Shown here: positions 31,538 through 41,981 of the stretch, piece by piece
Layout: each line of letters starts with the position of its first letter
Numbering within the stretch: the stretch's first letter is position 1
From: Neolentinus lepideus HHB14362 ss-1
Lineage: Eukaryota > Basidiomycota > Agaricomycetes > Gloeophyllales > Gloeophyllaceae
Reading direction: 5' to 3'
Assembly (NCBI GenBank): GCA_001632425.1
Contig: KV425647.1
Coordinates: 50,831 to 98,210 of the forward strand
Length of the DNA stretch: 47,380 bases
Notes under the pieces: model-generated
The model's database searches: none
Seen by the model: only the letters and a program-made list of their open reading frames with translations
Told to the model about the DNA's origin: nothing
Made by a program: the position numbers and the translations under genes

Positions 31538-34505
31538 ATGCCTTGCACCACTCGCACTCGTAATTCTGCCAATGCCAACAATAATGCAGTGCCTGCCATG
31601 GCTACTACTGCAACATGCAAGCACCGAGCAAGTACCGATGCCAATGATGCAGTCACTGCTAATGTTGCTGAGCTGGCAGGAAAGAAGGTAAAGGGAGCAG
31701 CAAAGGTGGGAGCAAAGGTGGGGGGGAAGGGCGAGGTGAAGACAACCAAGGATGAAGTGAAGGTGGTGGCCACAGTTGAGGTGAAGGCAGCCAAGGCAGC
31801 AGAACGGGCAGCTAAGGCAGCGGAGAAGGCAGAAGTGAAGGCAGCAGAGAAGGCAGCCAAGGCAGCGGAAAGGGCAGCTAAGGCAGCGGAAAAGGTAGAA
31901 GCGAAGGCAGCAGAGAAGGCAGCCAAGGCAAAAGCCAAGGAAGAAGAAAAACGTTTGGTAGCTCGTGCGATCGCTGACTTTGAAGACAGGTTGAGCAATA
32001 AGGACGCAGTATTGGATGCCCACCGGATGAAAGACCGAACCCTCAAGCGCTCCTACGCCATTGCAGATCTTGGACAGTATGCTAATTCGGAGGTTGCTAA
32101 GACAAAAATGAGGCCTCCGCCTGCGCAGCGTACTCTTGATCCTAGTGATGGTATGGACGTTGACGTTGAATCATCTGCTACCGAGGGTGAGCCAGCTGGG
32201 CGCAAGAAGAAGGCCAAAACACCTGGACCTAGCTTCAGGGACCATGTTGATCGACAGTGTCAGCAGGAGAGAATATCCGATGATGGGTATTCACCAGTAG
32301 AGGAACTGATGGTCAGACAATGGATTAATCCAGGTACCAAGTCTGACAGTTTGTGCGTCTTACTTCTTATCATTCTTTTTCCTTATTCGTCCTATCTGTG
32401 ATCTGATCATATATCACATTCTATCATTGCTGATTCAGCTTTCAGCTGCTGATTTATGCTACTTAGGGCAATCTCGTCACCTCTTTCTGAACATCTGGAT
32501 GACCAAATCGAGTGGTGAGCTTACCACGGTGCATCAGCTCAGTCGCTGCTGTTGTCCACTATCAAAAAGGTGAAGCCGTTGAAGGACCCCTACCCCCCAT
32601 ACCCATATGTGAATACTACATCAACACTGCTCGCTGCGCTTGATGGCGCAAGCAATAGAGTCAAGTATCCTGGTCCAGCTGCATCTCAGCTTGGCCTCGA
32701 CAGCAGAGGTCGTGACATCAGCACTAAGAAGGCCCCGACCCCGACAATAGATACAGACATTGAGGACGAGGATGGCCTGGTCTTCTTCTCAGATGAGTCT
32801 GTGGAATATCATGCAGTGCTTACATCTCCAGTCAAGGCCATTGAGAGCCACCCGAGCTCCAAGGTAAGCAAGTACTTCGTCTTTGCACCTATGCTAATAA
32901 TGGATCACAATCACCTATTTTGCTAGAATATTGAGTCGCTGAATCAAATGATGAAGACACCAGGTGCATTGCCACTGAGCTCCAGACCAGGACCAGGAGA
33001 TGTCAGCATTGATCTCTCAGTTACGCCTGTGCCTATAGTGCCACGAAGGCGGATGACAAAATTGGTGCGTATCTTACTTGTATAGCTAATCACTGAAACC
33101 ATGATAATCTATGCTAATCACTTTTACTGAAGACTACTGCGTCCATTACCGAAGCAGACAATGGCAAGGCTGCAGTGAGGAACACAAGTTCTAACAAAGT
33201 AAGAAGCTCTTTCTCTCCATCAACATTATCTGGTCTGATATGACGTATAACGTAGGTGTCCATGCCGAAGGCAGTCAAGACTGAGCCATCGGAGGACATA
33301 GGCAAACTCCTTGCTATCAAGAAGATCAAGGAAGTCATCGACATTGATAACTCTGACGAGGAGGACGTGGTCAAGCACAGCTCCAGCGACGAGTCTTCAA
33401 GTCCAGCTGATGCCGGGCACGGAAAGGGCCAGAAGAAGAAGAACGTCAGGAATGATGACCTTCCAAACAGGATTGGTAATTTGCCTGTGTGGTTGGGCCA
33501 ATTCATACCTGCGATTGTTCAATTTGTTGCCCTACATCAGGACCCATGGACACTTGATGACAAGGTATTTATACCATTCCTCCAAGCCGTGTATGACACG
33601 ATCTTTGGAGATCATGGTCATGGATCTCATGAAGTTCAGAACGGTGATGCTTTGTATGAGCGGGTGTGTAATCTGATAATCTATGGTATTGCTCGTACCA
33701 AGTGCTCACATAATATCACATAATAACAGTCGTTGATGAAGCTCCGTGATTGGTGGACAGGCTTCAGTTCCACTGCGCTATCTGTGGTAGATGGTATCTT
33801 CCAAGGTGATAAAGCACGCTATATTCATCACTCCGAGCGCATCAAATACTGCAATGATATTTTGGATGGCTACCGGTTTGTTTATGCCAGTGCTAAGGGA
33901 CCCAATCGCCAAGTGAGTTTGATATGCTATCGTATTATCGTATCTCAAAGTGATCGTAATGCAATTACTTTGACAGTCCTGGACAGGCTTATTCACAGCA
34001 CCTGCCATCATCGAGACATTCGCCCACCACTATACCTTTTTGAAACGATCACCACCAAAAATCCCTGGGTACGAGGGTCTTATGGCTGGGAAGCCAATTG
34101 GCGCCCTAGGGCTGGCAACATCAGCGGTGAGTTCCCATTCTGAAGCTGTGGATAGATGTTACTAATTCCTGTCTCCAGCTTGAACGTGTCTATAGATATT
34201 ACGTACAGAAGTTCATTGGCGTCAACAAGGTCACTGGCAAGTCGAAGATCCTGTTTCCGAAGAAGGACAATGGCACAATCGACAGGTGGGCCCGAGCATT
34301 TAGTGCTGACAACAATTTGAAGAGCACAAAGGCGTTTGCGACCTCTGCAAAGAAAGGCTTGTCCGATGACGTGTTCAAGTTGGTCATCAAGGGCGCCACT
34401 AAGGCTGCTGCGGGCCCATCGTACCGCAAGGTGGCAAAGGTCATCCTAGGGTCAGATTCAGAGGAGGATGAGAGGGCGCTGTTGTGTGAGGGTACTGCTG
34501 TGTGA
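31538..34505 (+). pseudogene. Transposon accessory gene, eight exons, one in-frame TGA
   Basis: Predicted exons are 31538-32340, 32467-32863, 32927-33064, 33133-33198, 33256-33663, 33730-33912, 33977-34126 and 34179-34505, with GT-AG borders and matching phases. The N-terminal part has a long Ala/Lys/Glu helix (AKAAERAAKAAEKAEVKAAE, repeated) and PGPSFRDHVDRQCQQERISD. The C-terminal domain contains LPNRIGNLPVWLGQFIPAIV, LMKLRDWWTGFSSTALSVVD, APAIIETFAHHYTFLK and IGALGLATSALERVYRYYV. This layout resembles proteins I have seen encoded beside Plavaka or similar elements in mushrooms, but I know no function. A TGA at 32516-32518 breaks the frame between DDQIEW and AYHGASAQSLLLS; both sides read as coding. 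Exon 1's donor (GTCTGA) is weak. It ends just before the palindrome. Confidence 0.6.
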
Positions 34506-34621
34506 ATTGACCATCCACATCCATGGTACGTGGTATACTATCCACTTGACCCAGGTATAGCTGATCGCTAATTGTGATCGCACTATGATGCAGGTCTACT
34601 AGCCTCCTCTTGCTGATCACA

Positions 34622-34780
34622 CCCTTCAACAAAATACACCATATGGAATGGACTACCCGAGATGACAATGTCCCATGCATTATGGATCAACCAAGCCCAG
34701 CTGAGTATATTATATATCCATTCATCATGTGATAGCTGTATAATATTATCCATCATTTGTCTACAACATGTATAAGAATA
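34622..34780 (+). repeat. Left arm of a large palindrome
   Basis: It is the near-perfect reverse complement of 36361-36519: CCCTTCAACAAAATACACCA at its outer end and a TTTGTCTACAACATGTATAA block at its inner end. The arms are about 159 bp each, separated by about 1.6 kb. Confidence 0.9.
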
Positions 34781-34899
34781 TATGGACAGTATAGTTCACC
34801 AAAGTACACATATATAGCACTGGAAAAATGAGTGATGCTACATTTCAAATCATTATACCTGATGTATGATAATGTATGAGATATATTGAAGAGTTGCCT

Positions 34900-35500
34900 G
34901 CTGGGAGTATACATGGAGGCAATACAGAATAGTTGGGTTGATAATATGGTGGAGCTATATAGAATGGTCTGGCTTATGATATATTGAGACTCGATATAAT
35001 ATGGGCATGGTGTAGCTAGGGCTTTCCCTATGGTGTCAATATATTATGCTCCTGGTCCAGCCAAGACATTGTGCAAAATGTAAATATATCATGGTGATGA
35101 TCCAGTCAGACCATTCCCTATGGTCTCAATATAGCATGACCATGATCCAGCCATAGCATTCCCTATGGACTCAATATATTATTTGCATGGTCCAGCCAAG
35201 GCATTGGGTATGATCTCAATATACTCTGATCATGGTATAGCCAGAGCATTCCCTATGGTCTCAATATATATCATGACCATGATCCAGCCAGAGCATTCCC
35301 TATGGTCTCAATATATTATGCACATGGTCCAGCCTGAGCATTCCCTATGGCCTCAATATATTCTGAGCATGATACAGCCAAGGCATTCCCTATGGTCTCA
35401 ATATATTATGAGCATGATCCAGCCAGAGCAGTCCCTATGGTCTCAATACATCATTACCTTGGTCCAGCCAAGGCATTCTGTATGATCTCAATATGTCATG
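34900..35500 (+). repeat. ~45-bp satellite array, forward half
   Basis: About a dozen diverged units of CATTCCCTATGGTCTCAATA plus TATTATGASCATGATCCAGC plus CAGAG. The unit length is a multiple of three, so one frame stays open (35165-35485, repeating SLWSQYIMSMIQPEH), but I read this as a by-product rather than a gene. Confidence 0.85.
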
Positions 35501-35689
35501 GCCTGTGACAAGTGCCATGTTTTCTCTCATTAGGTAGGCCTATTTGGTCTTGCTAATGGTGTGATTGTCATGGTCCAGTTCATTATGTGGATGCTCCAGG
35601 GAGGGCAAAATGTATGGGACATTGTGATCTTGGGTAGGCCATTCCATATGGAGAATTTTGTTGAAGGGTGTACACTGGACCTTGTGATA

Positions 35690-36320
35690 ATGGACTGTAA
35701 GCATGGTGAATGGCCTGGCTGGAGCATACTCATAATATACCAAAGCCATGTAGAATGCCCTGGCTTGTAATAATATTTTGAGGCCATACAGCATGTATAT
35801 TGAGATCATAGGGAATGGTCTGGATTGACTATGCTCATAATGTATTTCAAGCACACAGAATGGCCTGGCTGGAGCATACACATGATATACAATATACTGA
35901 CACTGTGTAGAATGCCCAGCCCAACATATCTTGAAGCCATACAATATAGCCTGGCTGGATCATGCGAATGATATACTGAGACCATACAGAATGACCCAGC
36001 ACATGGCATATTGAGACCACACTGATAAAATATTGAGATCATACAGAATGATTTAGCTCATAATATATTGAAACTATATAGAATGTCCCAGCTCATGACA
36101 TTTTAAATGATCCAGCACCTAATATATTGCAACCAAGCAGAATTGCCCAGCTGGTGATGCTCATGATATATTGAGACCATATGCAATGGTCTAGCTCACA
36201 ACATGTTGCAATCATATAAAGGGATCTGACTAGACCATGCTCAGCCTATATTGAGACCATACAGAATGATCCAGCCCGTGGACTATCCCTATAATGAATT
36301 GGGTCTTGTCAGACTGTCAT
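35690..36320 (-). repeat. ~45-bp satellite array, inverted half
   Basis: The same unit appears in reverse complement (CTGGCTGGAGCATACWCAT, TATACTGAGACCATACAGAATG in pieces), more diverged and with indels. Together with the forward half it makes an imperfect palindrome centred near 35560-35600. Confidence 0.8.
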
Positions 36321-36360
36321 TGTGGAACTTATACATCATTCCTCCTTTAACACTCTAATA

Positions 36361-36519
36361 TATTCTGATACATGTTGTAGACAAATGATGGATAATATTA
36401 TACAGCTATCCCATGATGAATGGATATATAATATACTCAGCTGGGCTTGGTTGATCCATAATGTATGGGACATTGTCATCTCGGGTAGTCCATTCCATAT
36501 GGTGTATTTTGTTGAAGGG
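36361..36519 (-). repeat. Right arm of a large palindrome
   Basis: Reverse complement of 34622-34780. A third, partial relative of the same sequence lies at 35610-35675 (ATGTATGGGACATTGTGATC and then GGCCATTCCATATGG). Confidence 0.9.
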
Positions 36520-36619
36520 GCTGCGCTGATGTCTGTCCATCCCGTCCTCAATGACGGCAGACTAGATGACAACGACGTCTTCAACGGCGATCACAATTGA
36601 CAATAATGTGTTACAGTGT

Positions 36620-37029
36620 TACATTCAATTATGCTTGGTTAGACCACTCTTAATCGTCCTTATCTGTTCCTATCGCTTCCTATATGACTTGTTGTTAATA
36701 CTTGTTATATTGCGTTATGCTTGCCTAGAATCTGCTTAGGATTGTTCTTATCACCGCTTATATGACGGCTTATACTACCTTACAATGCCCAATAGGATGC
36801 CATAAGATGGTCGATAATCATTGATAAGCCTCTATAATATGACCATTAAGTGGCCGGTAAGCACAGCATAAGCAATAAATAACTCTATCATAACAGAGTC
36901 CGTAAGGACCTATAAGGACGCCCATAGGCGCTAGTGTATAAGCAAAATCCTTAAGCAAAATCATAAGGAAAATCATAAGCGATTGACTTGCCTTAATTGT
37001 GCTTACAGCGCCTAAAGCGGCTTACGCGT
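36620..37029. repeat. Right subterminal region
   Basis: Dense in CTTAT, CTTAC, GATAAGC and ATAAGC motifs like the left end (for example GGCTTACGCGTAAAATAAGC next to the terminus). Unit structure is less regular than at 15097-15440. Probably transposase binding sites, by analogy. Confidence 0.6.
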
Positions 37030-37068
37030 AAAATAAGCGCGGTAAGCCGGTCGGGCCGTTTGCTGATG
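37030..37068 (-). repeat. Right terminal inverted repeat
   Basis: Read on the minus strand it begins CATCAGCAAAC, then GGCCCG, then ACCGGCTTACCG and CGCTTATTTT, matching 14964-15003. Confidence 0.85.
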
Positions 37069-37179
37069 TGGGATCGCTGATCCTGAGGGCGAATAGTGCA
37101 AAACGGTCGGAGAGTATTTATATTACAGCAGACGAATTTAAATACTATATACATAAGCCACTCTATAAATAGTCGGGGT

Positions 37180-37555
37180 GGCCTGCCACGCGATCACGTG
37201 CCAAACAATGGAGGCTCAGCCGCGTCCTCGCTTACCGCCACATACATTGGCTCTCTGTTACAACCATCCTCTGAAAGCCTAACACCTCAGCCGCGCCTGA
37301 AATTTTAGTCTACTCTTTTTACCCGCAATATCTTGAGTACCGCTGGCACCAAACGTTCGGCCAACCTCACTCGACAAAGACGGCGGGACGGGATCAACAA
37401 GCGCTCATCCAACAAGATCTACAATTCACTCCAACTATCAAGAATAGGTTCATTTGTTTTTGCTCAATACACTACGAATCGCCCATCACTACACTGTAAG
37501 CATCTTCCATAGTCTCGCCTGCCACATCGCGTCTCAACAACGATTAGTTTCGGAG
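37180..37555 (+). promoter_or_regulatory. Leader region of the intact F-box gene, with probable leader intron
   Basis: The block order CACGTGCC, CGCCACATAC, TCTGTTACAA and TTTTTGCTCAATAC is shared with 660-1000. A leader intron is likely at about 37496-37549 (GTAAGCATC ... GATTAG), seven bases before the ATG; the paralogue at 8629 has an intron in the same place. CACGTG is an E-box-like palindrome; its role is unknown. Confidence 0.5.
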
Positions 37556-39211
37556 ATGGTGGATATGGATGCGGATGAATCAGGATTTCAAGAATATACC
37601 AAGCCTAGCTATTCTGCAGACACGCTACCTGCAGAAATCATATGTCACATCGCGTCGTACCTTGTCGAGGACGCCAGGACGCGAGACGACCAACCGGCGC
37701 CGGGTCGATGGCTGCCCATTCTCAGAGTGTGCAAGAGGTGGCATGATGTGATTATGAATCAGACCACCGCTTGGACGGGTGTAGCCATCGGCCGCGTGGA
37801 ATCTATCAGAATGTTTCTCGATCGCTCTGGGAACCAGCCACTTACCGTCGCGGGAAGCCTGGCGACTGGAGATGTCGAGTCCGACTTCACCAAACTTTGC
37901 ATGATTATGGCCAACTCCTGGAGGCTGCAATCGTTGCGGCTATTTGAGGTTTCTTCGGATGTTTGGGCGAAGTTTGAGGCATTGGTTGACCATGCACCAA
38001 CGTCCAAGCTGGAAGAGTTAGAGGTGTGCAAGCACGGTATGGAGAGATCAGAGGCCCTAACGCGATTCGCCTCCACCAAGCTCCGGCGTCTATGGCTGGA
38101 AGGATTTCATTTTGATGATATGCAGACACTCCTGATCCCCTCACTCGCACACCTCACCTCCCTGACACTCGTCGACATCTCTTGGCACCCCACGGTGTCC
38201 GAGGTATTGGGACTCCTACGGCATACGACAGTGCTTGAGTCGCTGATGCTCGGCCTAGACATGGCGTGGTCAACTCCTACCAATGAGACAGTACGTCTTG
38301 AAGCACTCTCATCGCTCGGTCTCTGTACCTTTTATATCGAAGAAGCGGATCTCCTTCACGCGCTGGATTTACCGGCATTGGAATACTTTGGCCTGAAGAT
38401 CAACCCCTGCAGAGACGAGCTGGATGAAAGGTTGAATATTGCGCAGAGTATCATCGTCCAAATGGACAAACGGACTCCCATGAAAGGCTCGACACTCTAC
38501 AGTTCAGGCATCGGAAGTTTATGTTGCATGCTGACGCCTGACGCAAGGGGTACAACGCCTGACACGCAACTGCGCGGTGTGCGCCTCTTATTCGAGGATT
38601 TTGGCGCTAAAGAAGAGTACGAAATTATGCACATACTGCGTCGCTACGTTGTGCCGAAGACCCCGGCTGTCGAGCACCTGACTGTTTACAACGGGCGAGC
38701 AGAGACGATAGACGAGATCCTGTCTTGGGGGGTACTGTTGATGACCATGCAGACCGTCAAGAGCCTTGAGATTTCGGGGCGTTACAGTACGTGCTTCGCC
38801 TTTGGCCTCTGTCTTCCCGGAGATACAAGGGGCGTCTGGCATCCGCTGTTCCCTGCCCTTCAAGAGGTCAGATTACGCCACCTGTGGTTCCGACCGACGC
38901 CCGATGTCGACTTGGAACCCGGACACCGTGCGTTCATAAATAGGCTTCTAAAGCCTTATCAATCATGCGAGAATTCGCAACAAAGAATAAGACTAACCAT
39001 CCGTAATTGCGTCAACATCTCCGAGGGGGATGTTACGCAGATCGAGGATACATTCACGAGAGCAAGCGTGGTTTGGGACGGGGTGGCCGTATGGAGGGAT
39101 AGAGATGATGATGATAATGCGAATGATCCTGAAGAGGAAGCATTCGTGGACGACGAAGGCGCTGGCTATCTTGCTGACACGGAAGAAGACGACTGGGATG
39201 ATGTTTCGTAA
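37556..39211 (+). CDS. F-box/LRR protein, intact, 551 aa
   Basis: A single uninterrupted frame starts with ATG at 37556 (MVDMDADESGFQEYTKPSYS). The frame is open further upstream, but that part lacks an ATG and overlaps the probable leader intron, so I take this ATG. The F-box is at about residues 18-75 (LPAEIICHIASYLVEDARTR ... RVCKRWHDVIMNQTTAW). LRR-like segments follow (LEELEVCKHGMERSEALTRF, LTSLTLVDISWHP, LESLMLGLDMAW), then AVEHLTVYNGRAETID, INRLLKPYQSCENSQ and TLTIRN-like LTIRNCVNIS. The acidic tail runs from about residue 520 and ends EEDDWDDVS. It presumably acts as a substrate receptor in an SCF ubiquitin ligase. It is the only unbroken member of a family with at least three decayed copies in the window. 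Confidence 0.85.
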   Translation: MVDMDADESGFQEYTKPSYSADTLPAEIICHIASYLVEDARTRDDQPAPGRWLPILRVCKRWHDVIMNQTTAWTGVAIGRVESIRMFLDRSGNQPLTVAGSLATGDVESDFTKLCMIMANSWRLQSLRLFEVSSDVWAKFEALVDHAPTSKLEELEVCKHGMERSEALTRFASTKLRRLWLEGFHFDDMQTLLIPSLAHLTSLTLVDISWHPTVSEVLGLLRHTTVLESLMLGLDMAWSTPTNETVRLEALSSLGLCTFYIEEADLLHALDLPALEYFGLKINPCRDELDERLNIAQSIIVQMDKRTPMKGSTLYSSGIGSLCCMLTPDARGTTPDTQLRGVRLLFEDFGAKEEYEIMHILRRYVVPKTPAVEHLTVYNGRAETIDEILSWGVLLMTMQTVKSLEISGRYSTCFAFGLCLPGDTRGVWHPLFPALQEVRLRHLWFRPTPDVDLEPGHRAFINRLLKPYQSCENSQQRIRLTIRNCVNISEGDVTQIEDTFTRASVVWDGVAVWRDRDDDDNANDPEEEAFVDDEGAGYLADTEEDDWDDVS

Positions 39212-39639
39212 ATCAGACTGCTAACACTAAGAGACCAGGCGTCCATGGACGTACTATAGTGTAACTCTTAGACGCTTGGAGACTGCATAGATTGTTCTGT
39301 AATTGTATCTATGAAGCATCCATGAGGTCCTGCGATGTACCTGCGTCGATTTGGCGTGCGTCCAGAATCTTACCTTAGAGGTCGCTCAGTGTGTCCTCAT
39401 CGTAGCAAAGCCTCTGATGCCTTATCAGCGAGGGGAGAAATCGTAAAGGACCTAGGACTTACAATGCGCGTATCGAACAAAGAATACGCAAGCGACCTGA
39501 GTTCCATCTCTCTTGCGGTAGACGAAATGTGATACATGTCCAACTAAGGAGAACAGGTTTAGCAGGAGAGCACGTTCGCACGATGCAGACACGCGGCGCC
39601 TAGCACTAATAGCGCTGCGAATTGAGAGTGACAGCCTGT
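39212..39639. other. Downstream region of the F-box gene
   Basis: Presumed 3' UTR followed by a short minus frame (39452-39667) with no assigned family. Nothing else is seen. Confidence 0.35.
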
Positions 39640-41290
39640 ACGAGCAAAGAAATTGCGTACCAAGCAACCAGGGACTACTGTCTCTTCGTGTGGGACAGTG
39701 GCTACAGCGTTCAGATCCTTTCTAGCACGCAGATGGGCCAGCGAACTCATCAATACGCCCATAAACGAGAACCTTCAGTCTTGCGCTGACTGCCTGGGAG
39801 GTGAAGAAGCATCGACAGTCCGCGTCACCGCATTGCGAGGAAAGTGGAACCGCACACAGATGCAGCGAGACGACCTCGTCGGGATGGAACTATGCCGAGG
39901 TGTTCAGAAAAGCTCCATCAGTCGGGGAAGAACTCGCAAAACTCCGTAAAACTCACGTCCGTGGACTAGAATGAGGCCAGCGACGTTAAAGCACGACGGA
40001 TGGCAGGTCGTCTTGCCAACGCCAGTGATATCAAAATATGCACAGAAAGGACCTGATAATAAAACATGTTAGTAGATCCTCAGCGTCCCGAATAGTTTCT
40101 AGTCTTTCACCCAACTAATATAATACGGCCCCGCTCGACAACATTCTAGATCACGCCTGCGAACGCAGTTGTGCACGATATTCGTGAGTAAAGTCCATAA
40201 CCAGCGGAGGACTGTGTTGATAGTACGAGAAATAGATGTGAGAGAAGTCGCAAGGGTAAGAAAGATGTGATGGAGCGACAGAGCTCGCACCTGCTCGAGT
40301 CAATAAGTGGTGGTCCAACTATTGCGCCACTCTCCCACAGCCAGCTTGCCGAAATATCGCTCACCATTTCACCCCGAAGGGCTGACAGACCGTCATAGCC
40401 CCCACGTCTCCAGTAGTATATATCAACGCGACTGTCCACGAGCAGTGCGACGGTCCTGCTAAGACTTGTCAAGAAGGACCGTATCGTGGTGAACGTACCG
40501 AGGATGACTGTCCCCGCCACCCGAAACGAAACACAGAACCCCTTCCAATCAAACTGAAACAGAGTCTGGCGCGCTCGTCACAAAGTCCTGAGACATACGC
40601 CCGCAGAGGAACAGTGTGGTACGGTGTGGATTTGTGAGGAGACGTCCGTGGTGGAATGTAGGCGCGAGTTGAGGACCTACGGACCAGATGAGGCGTACAA
40701 GCTCGAAGCCGACAGAACTGTTCCATCGTTATAGCTTCTACACCTAACATGGTCGAAGATCTTGATCAGGTCCCGCGACGATCGCACGGTCAGCTCTCAT
40801 ACGATTGTCCCTCCAGACACACTGGATGATCGTACGACAAGTACTGCTTGAGTCTCTAGCACTATCGAGAGCAGCGGTAGTGGTGTACGGACCAAAGCAG
40901 ACCAGTAGGGGAGATGAGCTCAACATCGACGTTCCTTTTGAGCATTAGGCCGGATGGGACGACGGGGTGATGCGATTAGACACGCTGAGTAGAGGTGCCC
41001 TGTCCGAAGCAGATGTTTGATACACCGCGCACTCCATTTAACCTGGGATCAGCTTGATGGATGATGATAAGCACAAACTTGACTCAAGGAGAGACGTGTA
41101 CGATGTTCAGCTTCGATGGAGAGGCAAACGCAGAACAGGTAGCAGGCAGCGGGGACACAGCGAGAATATAGGGACGCCACGAGATTCTACTGTAAATGAC
41201 AAAACACGCGACGCTTCGCCATCCTACGACAGACGCCGACAGTCTGTTTGGTTGAGGACGTAGTGACCTCAGGGGTACGAGGCCGTGAAC
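39640..41290. repeat. Degenerate multi-copy repeat (copy B)
   Basis: Matches the array at 1740-3660 block by block: a GTAAAACTCAC block (39950, cf. 1961), a TACGGCCCCGCTC block (40124, cf. 1773), CCGAAGGGCTGACAGACCGT (40372, cf. 2065), a GATCGTACGACAAGTACTGC block (40830, cf. 2790), a GGGTGATGCGATTAGAC block (40965, cf. 3352) and AACGCAGAACAGGTAGCA (41128, cf. 3502). Only one copy of each block is present here, while the left copy has two to three. Confidence 0.6.
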
Positions 41291-41981
41291 GATGTTGTGG
41301 TTGCCTGTACAGTGAAGGGTTGTACGACGGAGATACTGCCTGAGAGTGAGAAATAGATATTCACTTAGGAGGCGCCACAATGGGGAGGACGCAGCTGCAG
41401 AGCAGAGCTCGGCCGACGGAGAGCAGCTTTGAAACAACAACTGGGACCGAGCCCAGTCATTCACCTCCTGTGATAAATTATAGGCTCTGATTTAGCCTTA
41501 TGTGAATCTGTCATCGTACCAACCAGTGGACCAAAACTACAAAACTCATTCTGCAGTCGCGTTGACCTAGAAGCAGGAATTAAATATGTAGTTTCGACTA
41601 AAGCCAACTCAAAGACCAATATTTTGCTTTGTACGAAATTCGACTTGCCCCTCCTTTTGAGCGTATATTAGACTCACCCGCTGGAAGCCGATCGCTCCTT
41701 TCGACCTGTGATACTGCACTGAATTGCTGGGCTATTCAACTGCCCTGGTCTCTCCTCCAGTGATGCTGCCAAAGGCTCAAACCTGCCGCACAACATTGTT
41801 GTTTTCGCGCACAATACAACGACTTTCAATAACAATTCGCAACCCCATAACGAAATAGACACTCCGGTGTATGCATTTTGCATTCTCGTATCCATGCCAA
41901 TTTGACGTATTTGTGTCAAGAGAAACGGAACTACATCTATGGTACAAACCAAAACCTCGAACACCTTACACTGTGCTATCT
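41291..41981. other. No recognisable gene
   Basis: Frames on both strands are short and unconvincing. The part nearest 41981 is presumed 3' UTR of the methyltransferase gene. Confidence 0.35.

Larger units (their letters stand above)
14964..37068. mobile_element. Giant composite Plavaka-type DNA transposon (~22.1 kb)
   Basis: The outer limits are set by matching inverted termini (14964-15003 and 37030-37068). Both ends carry AT-rich subterminal DNA full of CTTAAG, CTTAC and ATAAGC motifs. The interior holds a Plavaka-family transposase (minus) and a divergent accessory gene (plus). It also contains a prp8 fragment, a ten-exon cargo gene, duplicated host-like pieces, a 360-bp repeat family, an LTR-type insertion and a large palindrome. 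The flanking dinucleotide is TG on both sides; no longer target duplication is visible. The transposase is broken, so the copy could only move if helped by another element. The true length is uncertain because of the 630-N gap. The interior may also have grown by nested insertions rather than by capture. Confidence 0.75.

Noticed and set aside
31432..32046. Minus-strand frames of 204 and 165 codons rich in Ala/Ser/Phe or Cys/Leu
   Set aside because: They mirror the Ala/Lys/Glu helix coded on the plus strand, where exon structure and downstream similarity support the accessory gene.
35165..35485. 106-codon frame with a regular 15-residue repeat (SLWSQYIMSMIQPEH)
   Set aside because: It is a by-product of a 45-bp satellite whose length is divisible by three. 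The same DNA occurs inverted next door and there is no gene-like start or end.
14964..37068. Reading the element as a KDZ transposon with a TET/JBP cargo
   Set aside because: The transposase motifs fit Plavaka, and the cargo protein shows no 2-oxoglutarate oxygenase motifs.
37454..37555. Upstream extension of the F-box protein by 34 residues
   Set aside because: That extension begins with TTG, not ATG, and overlaps a probable leader intron whose position is shared with the paralogue at 8629.
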